The notes under the pieces are model-generated. The model saw only the letters and a program-made list of their open reading frames with translations. It was not told where the DNA came from and searched no databases. Below are positions 1 to 5,576 of a stretch of 7,863 bases of DNA, piece after piece. The stretch is from Gammaproteobacteria bacterium (GTDB taxonomy: Bacteria > Pseudomonadota > Gammaproteobacteria > HK1). Position 1 is the first letter of the stretch. The number at the start of each line of letters is the position of its first letter. The translations under genes and the position numbers were made by a program. The stretch spans positions 1-7,863 of the forward strand of contig JAJECB010000368.1 in the NCBI GenBank assembly GCA_022822245.1, given 5' to 3'.

Positions 1-1
1 C

Positions 2-1156
2 GGTCATGCCGCCCCCCGGCCCGGCGGGGGGGGGGGGGGGGGGGACGGCGTATCGATCGACTGGAACGAGTGCGCCGAAGACGAAGGGCACGCCTATGTC
101 CTCTTCACGTCCGGCTCGACCGGCGAGCCGAAGGGTGTCCCGATCTCCTACGAGAGTCTTTCCGGATTCATCGACAATCTGGAATCGCTCATCGACTACA
201 GACCCGGAGACGTCTGCTCACAGTTCTGCGAGCTTTCGTTCGATCTCAGCGTCCACGAGATCCATCTTGCGCTGCTGAATGGATGTGCATTGTGTCCGGC
301 CCGGCAGATCGATCTCTTCAACCCGGCTCCATATGTCTCGGAGCACGGGATCACCCTCTGGACGTCGGTGCCGTCTCTGGCGCGGGTGGTGCTTCGTCAC
401 GGTGTCTCCGTTCAGGGGCTTCAGGATGATCTCGGGACGATCAGGCTCAGCATCTTCAACGGCGAGGCGCTCACGAGTCAGCTCGCAAGGGACTGGAGCG
501 CGGCAACGCGCGGCGCCGAACTCTGGAACACCTATGGACCGACGGAGTGCACCATCGCGGTGTCGGCTCAACCCTGGCGGGATGATCCCGACCTCTCGGA
601 AGCCGGGGTCATCTCGATCGGGACCGCCTTCCCGGATTGCAAGGCGGCGTTGCTCGTCGGAGAGAACATCGTGCCTGTCGGTCCGGATGACGGCGCGCTC
701 GTCGGCGAGCTGCTGCTGGCGACTCCGCAGTGTTTTGCCGGCTACCTCGATCCGGACCTGCCCTCGCCGTTCATCACCGATGGCGTCGGGCTGAAGTACT
801 ACCGGACGGGAGACCGTGTGCTGTCGAGAGTAGCCCGGCTCTTCCATCTCGGCCGGCTCGACCACCAGGTCAAGATTCGTGGTTATCGAATCGAGCTTCT
901 GGAAGTCGAGCATCACATTCGCAGACGGCTCGGGTCGGAAGCGCTGGCCGTCATTGCCTATCCGCGGCAGCACCCGACCGAGCTGATCCTGTTCCTCGCC
1001 GGTGACTGCGAGGCGCCGAAGCTCACGGCCGATGCGCTTGGTGTCCCGGACTACATGGTGCCGCGCCGAACCATCCTGGTCGACGCGTTGCCTTTCACCG
1101 CGCACGGGAAGCTCGACCGAAACGCCTTGATCGAGCGCATGGGGGCGGACTCCTGA
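2..1156 (+). CDS. DltA-like amino-acid adenylation enzyme (5' truncated)
   Basis: This is an AMP-forming adenylation enzyme of the DltA/NRPS A-domain family. It should activate a small amino acid with ATP and load it on a phosphopantetheine carrier protein in the cytoplasm. The frame is open to the window edge, so the N-terminus is missing; the part before about position 50 runs through a poly-G tract and is unreliable. Core motifs appear in order: A3 FTSGSTGEPKG (about 98-130), SFDLSV with the substrate amine-binding Asp (242-244), WTSVPS (about 359-376), A5 NTYGPTE, A7 YRTGD, A8 GRLDHQVKIRGYR, and A10 GKLDR with the catalytic Lys at 1109-1111. SFDLSV, WTSxPS and YGPTExTxAV are closer to DltA than to general NRPS domains. 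The Cys that selects D-Ala in DltA (FCGEVL) is Asn here (FNGEAL, codon 458-460), so the substrate may differ; glycine or another small amino acid is possible. The stop overlaps the next gene, as expected in a dlt-like operon. Confidence 0.9.
   Translation, partial: GHAAPRPGGGGGGGDGVSIDWNECAEDEGHAYVLFTSGSTGEPKGVPISYESLSGFIDNLESLIDYRPGDVCSQFCELSFDLSVHEIHLALLNGCALCPARQIDLFNPAPYVSEHGITLWTSVPSLARVVLRHGVSVQGLQDDLGTIRLSIFNGEALTSQLARDWSAATRGAELWNTYGPTECTIAVSAQPWRDDPDLSEAGVISIGTAFPDCKAALLVGENIVPVGPDDGALVGELLLATPQCFAGYLDPDLPSPFITDGVGLKYYRTGDRVLSRVARLFHLGRLDHQVKIRGYRIELLEVEHHIRRRLGSEALAVIAYPRQHPTELILFLAGDCEAPKLTADALGVPDYMVPRRTILVDALPFTAHGKLDRNALIERMGADS
26..44. repeat. 19-base homopolymeric G tract
   Basis: There are 19 consecutive G residues, preceded by a C/G-only stretch. 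The DltA-like frame stays open through it as poly-glycine, which is not expected just before the A3 motif of this family. It could be a phase-variable tract, but its place at the edge of the window makes a contig-end or two-colour sequencing artefact more likely. Confidence 0.9.
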
Positions 1157-2304
1157 CGCAACTCCATCTCGCTCGCACCGTCGCGCTCGCCGGATGCGTA
1201 GCGCTGATCGCCGGCTTGCTCTGGCTCGATCAGCATCGGGGCGGGCCGGCCAATGCCATGGCCCGCTGCAACCTGCTGCTTTCGCGCGCCGCCGAACCTG
1301 CGGCCGATGTGCTCATTGTCGGGAGCAGCCGGGCAGGCGTGGCGCTCGATCCGGTGGTCATGGAGCGGCTTTTGACCGCGGAATTCCAGGACACGGTCCG
1401 CGTCGATCGCCTGTCCATGGGCCACAATCCGCTGAGGGTGATGGGCGGACTGATGGAGAACTATCGCGAAGCGCGCGGCTCGCCCAGGATTGTGGTAATC
1501 GAAGTCATTTTCATGACCGAACGTGGCATCAACCGTCTGGCCGAACGCGGCCTCGCCCTCGCACCCGAAGACTACCTCTACCGGCGTGATGCCAACCTCC
1601 TCGATTTCGAGCAGCTTCTCACCCAGCCGGCCGTCGCAATGCCGTTCACGACCGGCGAGGGTGTCTTCAATCTGTGGAGCCAGCGTCTGAGGGGTGTCGT
1701 CCTGCGGGCGGGCGCCTTGATCTATCAATTCCTCCGCGATCCGATGCTGGAATGGGATCTCTCCGGCTGCACGCGCGAGGCATGGACACGTGAAGCCGAC
1801 TGGCCATCCGACTTCGCGTTCAGCTACGGGGAATTCGAGCCCAACATCGAGCTGGCGGAACTCGTCGAAGACCTGGAAGTCGAAGTCGCCCGGCACGCCG
1901 AGATGCGCAAATTGCAGGACCGGCAGTCGCAAAGGTCGGGCATCCCCGAAGGCGCCGTCTATCCCTACGATTTCGAGGCTGCTTATCGACGGGGCGAGGT
2001 CGCTACTCTGGAGGTTATGATCAGGGATGCGCTGGAGCACGATTCGGAAGTCGTGCTGCTCCCGCTCCCGCTCCACGGCTATCGGATCGATCACACCGAG
2101 CTGCTCGACTTCGTCTCGCGCTTCGGGGACGAGATCCATCTCTTCGACCTCTATGGCGCAGTCCGCGCCGACTTCGATTCCCTCTGGTACGACGACGCCC
2201 ATGTCGAGCTTTCGCCGGTCGGGCGCTTGACGACCGCACTCATGACACAGCGCCTGTTGCAGTCCGAAGCGCTGCACACTCTCCGGTCGGAGCACGATGG
2301 TTGA
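1153..2304 (+). CDS. DltD-like membrane-anchored SGNH acyltransferase
   Basis: This is a probable SGNH-fold acyltransferase/esterase that works on the outer face of the cytoplasmic membrane, like DltD, moving the acyl group to the final polymer. The block I motif LIVGSSRAG is at residues 54-62, with Ser59 the likely nucleophile. The Asp-His pair is in YDDAHVELS near the C-terminus (Asp347, His350; DxxH spacing), as in DltD. The start needs care. There is no ATG near the beginning, and the TTG at 1216 cuts into a hydrophobic segment. CTG at 1153, overlapping the previous stop as CTGA, gives a full signal anchor (QLHLARTVALAGCVALIAG) and 383 residues, close to the usual DltD length. A G-rich stretch (1141-1148) lies just upstream. 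The last 8 bases overlap the MBOAT gene. Overall similarity to DltD is in motifs and length; AlgJ/AlgX-type acetyltransferases are the alternative. The family call is firm, the exact start is not. Confidence 0.8.
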   Translation: MTQLHLARTVALAGCVALIAGLLWLDQHRGGPANAMARCNLLLSRAAEPAADVLIVGSSRAGVALDPVVMERLLTAEFQDTVRVDRLSMGHNPLRVMGGLMENYREARGSPRIVVIEVIFMTERGINRLAERGLALAPEDYLYRRDANLLDFEQLLTQPAVAMPFTTGEGVFNLWSQRLRGVVLRAGALIYQFLRDPMLEWDLSGCTREAWTREADWPSDFAFSYGEFEPNIELAELVEDLEVEVARHAEMRKLQDRQSQRSGIPEGAVYPYDFEAAYRRGEVATLEVMIRDALEHDSEVVLLPLPLHGYRIDHTELLDFVSRFGDEIHLFDLYGAVRADFDSLWYDDAHVELSPVGRLTTALMTQRLLQSEALHTLRSEHDG

Positions 2305-3379
2305 TCCGGTCTCCTTCCTGACCCTGACCCTGGTGTCGGTGGGACTGTCGCACGCAGGATGGGTTCATGATCGCCGGAATCGACTGTTCTGGGGCTGCAC
2401 TCCCGGCTTGCTTCTGTTGTTCGTGGTGCATCCCGCCGCACTGCTGTTCGCGCTGGTGTCGTTCGCGGTCTCGGCGAGTCTGTACATTCTCGGCCGGCAC
2501 GTCACCAGTTCGCGCATCAAGGCCCGACTGCCGTACATGATTCTCCTTCTCCTGTTCGTCCCTGACCTCATTGGGTTCGCAACCGCCGATCCGATTCTCT
2601 GGCTTGGAAGCGCCTTCTTCATCATCCGCCAGATGATGACCGTGACCGCCGCGCTCAAGGAAGGTCGAGGCGCATCGGACTTCGTTCCCGGACTCCTTCT
2701 CGCGACGTTCTTCTTCGCTGCCCTGCCATCCGGCCCCGTGTTCAACGGTCTGCGCATCTGGGAAGCGCTGAAGGCCAATCGCAGGCCGACTTACGCGGAA
2801 GGTCTGTACCGGGTGTTCGAAGGGTTCGTCTACCTGTTCGCCATCGCCGGCATTGTGAGCGTGGCCATCGAATACTCCGGAAACATCGCGAGCGCCTGGG
2901 CCAAAGTGGAGCACTCATCGGTACCTTGGGTCCTGCGCATCCTCGTTGATCCGTTGCTCGGAATCGTGTTTGTGTTCACGACCTTCTACGGCTACTCGCG
3001 CATGGCGGAAGGCACCGCGCTGCTCTTCGGCTGCGAGGTTCCGCAGAACTTCAACAAGCCGCACCTCGCCAGTGATCTGAGTGATTTCTGGAAACGCTGG
3101 CATCGCTCGATGGCCGACTTCGTGATGCAGTACATCTATCTGCCGCTCCTGGTCTCCACCTCCCACGCGAAGCTCGCCCTGATTGCGGCTTTCACGTTCA
3201 TGGGACTGTGGCATGAATTCACACTCCGCTTTCTCGTCTGGGGCGTAGGCCACGGCTTCGCGCTCGGCTTCGTTCTGCCCTGGGCGCGAAGGCACAACGT
3301 GCCGGCGCCGGTATTGCGCGTGAGCTGCCTGATGTATGTGGTCGTGCTCTCGGCCATCGCCCACGGAATCTGGCAATGA
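2297..3379 (+). CDS. DltB-like MBOAT membrane acyltransferase
   Basis: This is a membrane-bound O-acyltransferase (MBOAT) of 360 residues. In Dlt systems DltB takes the aminoacyl group from the carrier on the cytoplasmic side and passes it across the membrane. It has many hydrophobic segments (for example residues about 1-20, 30-70, 79-105, 124-145, 175-190, 212-235, 292-330 and 338-358). The family signature DFWKRWHRS has Trp268/His269, and the active-site motif GLWHE has His306, followed by GHG with His319, the usual His pair region. LPSGPVF (about 138-144) is another MBOAT landmark. It is somewhat shorter than typical DltB (about 400). ATG at 2297 is preceded by GGAG at 2289-2292 and overlaps the SGNH gene by 8 bases; its stop overlaps the next small gene as ATGA. 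PatA/AlgI-type O-acetyl transferases are the alternative, but the DltA-like neighbour favours an aminoacyl substrate. Confidence 0.92.
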   Translation: MVDPVSFLTLTLVSVGLSHAGWVHDRRNRLFWGCTPGLLLLFVVHPAALLFALVSFAVSASLYILGRHVTSSRIKARLPYMILLLLFVPDLIGFATADPILWLGSAFFIIRQMMTVTAALKEGRGASDFVPGLLLATFFFAALPSGPVFNGLRIWEALKANRRPTYAEGLYRVFEGFVYLFAIAGIVSVAIEYSGNIASAWAKVEHSSVPWVLRILVDPLLGIVFVFTTFYGYSRMAEGTALLFGCEVPQNFNKPHLASDLSDFWKRWHRSMADFVMQYIYLPLLVSTSHAKLALIAAFTFMGLWHEFTLRFLVWGVGHGFALGFVLPWARRHNVPAPVLRVSCLMYVVVLSAIAHGIWQ

Positions 3380-3492
3380 TGTCTCGCCGTCTGCGACGGA
3401 CATTCTATATGGCGATATGTGCCGTCATATTGATCCTGTGGATCTGGTTCGGACGATTCGAGGCAATCGAGGTGCCCTATGTCCAGTTCTGA
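3376..3492 (+). CDS. DltX-like single-pass microprotein ending in PYVQF
   Basis: This is a 38-residue ORF that begins at the ATGA overlap with the MBOAT stop (ATG 3376, or the next ATG at 3379). A basic N-terminus (MMSRRLRRTF) is followed by one transmembrane segment at about residues 10-28 (MAICAVILILWIWFG), then a short tail ending in E-V-P-Y-V-Q-F. DltX in Gram-positive dlt operons is a membrane protein of about 50 residues whose conserved C-terminal FxYxxF-type motif carries the acyl group on its Tyr between DltB and DltD. Here Tyr35 and the terminal Phe38 keep the YxxF spacing; the first Phe is Val. Placement directly after the MBOAT, topology and tail all fit. The Shine-Dalgarno signal is weak, which fits translational coupling. 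The homology is inferred from motif, size and context only. It is short enough for automated annotation to miss. Confidence 0.72.
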   Translation: MMSRRLRRTFYMAICAVILILWIWFGRFEAIEVPYVQF

Positions 3493-3496
3493 CCAT

Positions 3497-3525
3497 TCCA
3501 CAGAGTAGTGGAGGGACTATTTTTT
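3497..3525 (+). terminator. weak candidate terminator after the dlt-like operon
   Basis: A 5-bp stem (TCCAC/GTGGA, arms 3497-3501 and 3508-3512, 6-base loop) is followed after 7 bases by six T residues (3520-3525), just downstream of the microprotein stop. The stem is short and the T run is not adjacent, so this is only a possible Rho-independent terminator. Confidence 0.3.
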
Positions 3526-3950
3526 CTTATGGAAGTACGTAGTTTTTCTATAGACGAAAGCAAAGGGTGATTCTTGTCCTGTATGGTCAAGAAATATCGG
3601 ATTCAATGACGTGTCTTTTATGCATTTTCATGATGTTGAAGAAATAATTTACGAACAAGAATAGCATGAATTGCAGAACGAATATTTGATGACTACATGG
3701 CTTCTGGAAATATAAAATTGTGATCTGAATCATGTACCTGTATTGGCTCCATAATTTATGTATCTCTTCCCGGAAATACTGCTCTTCCTGGGAGGGGTTT
3801 TCTATCGCCCGCATACGATCCGAAACCGTCGACCTCATGGTCTCGCTGATCGAAGCGACAAGGTGGATCGGCGTGCCGTTTCCCGGCTCTGCATTATTTG
3901 CGAACGGCCCTGCCCACGAGCCGAGCGGGAGCCGGATATGACCGCGATGG
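3526..3950. other. AT-rich intergenic island without a firm gene
   Basis: About 420 bases separate the dlt-like operon from the nuclease remnants. GC content falls sharply (36 of 120 bases in 3601-3720) against about 60% in the operon (36 of 60 bases in 1801-1860), and returns to GC-rich by about 3790. Apart from the doubtful minus-strand ORF at 3587-3838, I see no RNA gene, clear promoter or insertion-sequence end here. The composition suggests foreign DNA or a remnant of a mobile element. Confidence 0.6.
3587..3838 (-). CDS. small ORF in AT-rich island, possible membrane protein
   Basis: This is an 83-residue minus-strand ORF that I do not recognise. The first half is hydrophilic and charged (MRSTVSDRMRAIENPSQEEQ). 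The second half has one strongly hydrophobic segment (IFVLQFMLFLFVNYFFNIM, about residues 52-71) and a basic tail. The same frame is open upstream of the first ATG for about 110 bases without another ATG. Its 3' two-thirds lie in sequence of about 30% GC, unlike everything around it. No convincing ribosome binding site is visible. It may be a transferred small gene, the end of a degraded gene, or a chance ORF, since a hydrophobic translation is common in AT-rich DNA. Confidence 0.25.
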   Translation of the reverse strand: MRSTVSDRMRAIENPSQEEQYFREEIHKLWSQYRYMIQITILYFQKPCSHQIFVLQFMLFLFVNYFFNIMKMHKRHVIESDIS

Positions 3951-3952
3951 CC

Positions 3953-4462
3953 TTACGCTCCGCTTTCGGGCGCCGCCGTGTCGCATAACCGCGCCACGCG
4001 GTCGAGCAACTCTTCGCCGCTGTCGCATTCCAGAATCCATTCGCTGACTTCGCCCAACCGTTCCGGGTCGGGGATTTTCTCCAGTTGCTCGGCGAGCTGG
4101 TCTGCGGTCTCGGGACCGAACTTCCGCGCCGCCAGCCGGCACATCACGGCGATCTGGCCTTCGGCTCGTCCCTCTACACGGCCCTCTATACGGCCTTCGG
4201 TTCGGCCCACCATTCGACTTTCCTCGCGCTACTTCGTGGTCCACTCGTTCACCGAGCCCGAGCGGTCGTGAATGACCACCTCCCAGACCCGGTCGGGGTG
4301 GCGTTCGCGGGCATCGTCGCTCACTTGGCCTTCGGAGTGTCGCGTCGGCTCGGAGAGGTCGAGGTCGCTCACCCATTCGGGGGGGACGAACCCGTGGAGC
4401 AGGCCGCGGACCATCTCGGGGAAGGAGAAGAGCGTCTTCCAGGCGGTGTCGTGCGCGGCCAT
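3953..4462 (-). pseudogene. Rpn/YhgA-like nuclease gene remnant (N- and C-terminal parts)
   Basis: This is a broken member of the Rpn (recombination-promoting nuclease, YhgA-like, PD-(D/E)XK) family. The start at 4462 gives HDTAWKTLFSFPEMVRGLL, the typical N-terminus (HDxxxKxLFSxPxMVxxLL), then WVSDLDLS and VSDDARERHPDRVWEV. Next comes SGSVNEW, which resembles the family's QSSVDRW, but the nuclease-core strand that carries the E-x-Q motif is missing. A TAG stop at 4229-4231 follows. The same frame then resumes with the family's C-terminal tail: GRTEGRIEGRVEGRAEG repeats, LAARKFGPE, and a helical end (LAEQLEKIPDPERLGEVSEW) to the stop at 3953-3955. The frame covers 170 codons including the stops, while family members usually have about 280-340, so the middle (core plus the LPPVLPIVLYNG region) has been deleted. 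It is almost certainly inactive; similar pieces lie upstream on the same strand. The two halves might be annotated as separate small ORFs (4229-4462 and 3953-4213). Confidence 0.8.
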
Positions 4463-4481
4463 GTGCGAGGGCGCCGGGCAT

Positions 4482-4640
4482 CTATCGGCCCGGGACCCGT
4501 CGTGTGTAGGACTTCAGCCCGACGGCACGCACTCCCGGTGGATGCTCGGGCTTGACGCGGCGCCGCCGGCCCCTCCGGTCCTTGTTGTCGGACTTGGCTC
4601 TGGCGACACGCCGCAACTCCTTGCTTCGCAGTAGATTCTG
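4482..4640 (-). pseudogene. Rpn/YhgA-like nuclease middle fragment, degenerate
   Basis: The minus-strand translation YHQNLLRSKELRR followed by a charged stretch and EHPPG matches the fragment at 5059-5400 (LLRSKELRR...EPLPP), where the clear LPPVLPIVLYHG motif follows. Here that motif is degraded beyond recognition. The nucleotide similarity is an 88-bp direct repeat (4544-4631 with 5265-5352). The surrounding frame (open from 4844) is otherwise not family-like. I read it as a piece of a second nuclease gene copy, not a functional gene. Confidence 0.55.
4544..4631. repeat. 88-bp direct repeat, copy 1
   Basis: Hand alignment to 5265-5352 gives 77 identities in 88 positions with no gaps (87.5%). 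Both copies lie in minus-strand nuclease-gene remnants and encode LRSKELRR plus a charged linker, so the repeat most likely reflects duplicated members of one gene family. Confidence 0.9.
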
Positions 4641-4737
4641 ATGATACGGGGCGGGGGGCTCTCTCACTCTCTCGCTCGATGTCGTCATATCCAGGTTCCG
4701 AACGACGTCGACGCTCCGTATCGCGAGAGCATCCGCG

Positions 4738-4962
4738 TCAGAACAGCCCGAACATCCGGCCGGCAATGGCGAGTATGAACGCAGACTGAAATCCCAGGAT
4801 CGCGAGGATCCATGGAATGTCCGTCTTGGTCGCGAGTTGGTCATGGTCGGCCACAGCCGCGCCCCGCATCGCCGCCGCGATGGCTTCGGCTTGGGGACGA
4901 TCGATGCCAGCAGCCTCGAGCTCGCGAGTCGTCTTCAGTGTGTCGAAACTGGTGGCGGTCAT
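4738..4962 (-). CDS. DUF1640-like small membrane protein
   Basis: This is an intact 74-residue protein. The N-terminus MTATSFDTLKTTRELEAAG and QAEAIAAAMRGA follows the FDTxKxxxxLxxAGxxxxQAEAI pattern of the bacterial DUF1640/CCDC90-like family. LATKTDI follows, and the protein ends in one hydrophobic helix (about residues 51-70, WILAILGFQSAFILAIAG). Typical family members have a longer coiled coil between LATKxD and the membrane helix, which is nearly absent here. Function in bacteria is unknown to me; a membrane-anchored coiled-coil role is inferred. GGAG lies about 9 bases before the ATG at 4962, a credible ribosome binding site. It is the only intact-looking gene among the nuclease remnants and is on the same strand. 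Confidence 0.75.
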   Translation of the reverse strand: MTATSFDTLKTTRELEAAGIDRPQAEAIAAAMRGAAVADHDQLATKTDIPWILAILGFQSAFILAIAGRMFGLF

Positions 4963-5022
4963 GGTGTGTGTCTCCGGCTAATGCCAACATCGCGCAAGGT
5001 GGCGCCGAGTGCGGCCGTTCGT

Positions 5023-5047
5023 TAGGTAGGTAGGTATGTAAGTAGCG
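5023..5047. repeat. degenerate TAGG tetranucleotide tract
   Basis: The plus strand reads three TAGG units followed by variant units (TATG, TAAG, TAG). It lies just past the 3' end of the nuclease fragment at 5059 and upstream of the DUF1640-like gene. It is a short microsatellite with no clear role. Confidence 0.6.
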
Positions 5048-5058
5048 CCGCGTCAGCG

Positions 5059-5400
5059 TCAGCCCGGCGAGTCGCGGTTCTCCCCCGCGGCCGTCTCGCA
5101 CAGGGCGTCAGTATAGGCGGCCAATTCGAGCAGGAAATAGCGCTGCGACGGCTGGTAGGAAGTAAACTCCTTACTGGTCGGGACACACAGCCCCGCCACG
5201 TCCTCCTCGGCCCACCACGGCACCGTCCCGTGGTAGAGCACGATGGGGAGCACCGGAGGGAGGGGCTCGGGCTCGGCGCGGTGCCGCCGGTCCGTCCGGT
5301 CGTCGTTGTCGGACTCGGCTCCGGCGGCACGCCGCAGCTCCTTGCTTCGCAGCAGGGCACCCGCTACCTCACTACGGACGTGGCCGCAGTGCCGCTGCTG
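5059..5400 (-). pseudogene. Rpn/YhgA-like nuclease gene remnant (middle part)
   Basis: The minus-strand frame contains VAGALLRSKELRR, a charged linker, then LPPVLPIVLYHGTVPWWA and YQPSQRYFLLELAAYTD. The family hallmark is LPPVLPIVLYNG followed by a W and later YQPRQRYLLLD, so this is the central part of an Rpn-family nuclease. The frame formally opens at 5487, but residues before about 5400 are not family-like. The frame ends at 5059 right after CETAAGENRDSPG, without the C-terminal EGR-rich tail. It therefore lacks the N-terminus, nuclease core and tail. The fragment at 5577-5720 carries the part that should come just before it, so both may come from one gene split by the roughly 180-bp gap at 5400-5576. 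Confidence 0.75.
5265..5352. repeat. 88-bp direct repeat, copy 2
   Basis: This is the partner of 4544-4631 (87.5% identical by hand count, same orientation, 721 bp apart). The sequence beyond the lower-coordinate end stays weakly similar, which supports gene-family homology over a discrete repeat element. Confidence 0.9.
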
Positions 5401-5576
5401 CGGTGGTGGTAGGGCGGGACGCTTCCATAAGCAAATCCTGCAACCGTCATCGCACTCACCCGAATTCCGACATGGAATGTCACGCAATAAGGTCTCAAGA
5501 GACCTCCCATCGGGTCACAAGACTATCCGGGGTTCACTATTTCCCGGATGCCATAGCGCGTCGTGCAAACCCCTCC
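5401..5576. other. gene-free gap with a nested cluster of inverted repeats
   Basis: No coding sequence is apparent on either strand. Inverted repeats crowd the middle: GACAT/ATGTC (5469-5473, 5477-5481), AGGTCTC/GAGACCT (5490-5496, 5499-5505), an outer pair ACCCGA/TCGGGT (5458-5463, 5510-5515) that encloses both, and ATCCGGG/CCCGGAT (5525-5531, 5543-5549) just beyond. ATTCC/GGAAT (5464-5468, 5474-5478) competes with the first. Together they could fold as a branched structure followed by a GC-rich hairpin, in RNA or in single-stranded DNA. No known RNA family is recognised. Confidence 0.45.

Noticed and set aside
218..1105. Long minus-strand ORF of 295 residues opposite the dltA-like gene
   Set aside because: It is antisense to a frame full of adenylation motifs; its translation is Arg-rich with no family pattern, typical of GC-rich shadow frames.
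1051..2295. Minus-strand ORF of 414 residues opposite the SGNH gene
   Set aside because: Shadow of the + strand gene, which has GSS and DxxH motifs in order, a signal anchor and operon overlaps.
2240..3403. Two minus-strand ORFs opposite the MBOAT gene
   Set aside because: Highly charged, low-complexity translations that mirror the hydrophobic MBOAT segments on the other strand.
4160..4200. Short repeats in the EGR-rich linker considered as a tandem repeat element or CRISPR-like array
   Set aside because: The 12-base periodicity encodes the EGRx repeats normal for the C-terminal tail of Rpn-family proteins; there are no spacers.
3894..4481. 195-residue minus-strand ORF over the nuclease remnant
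   Set aside because: Arg/Pro-rich alternative frame; the family motifs are in the neighbouring frame with start 4462.
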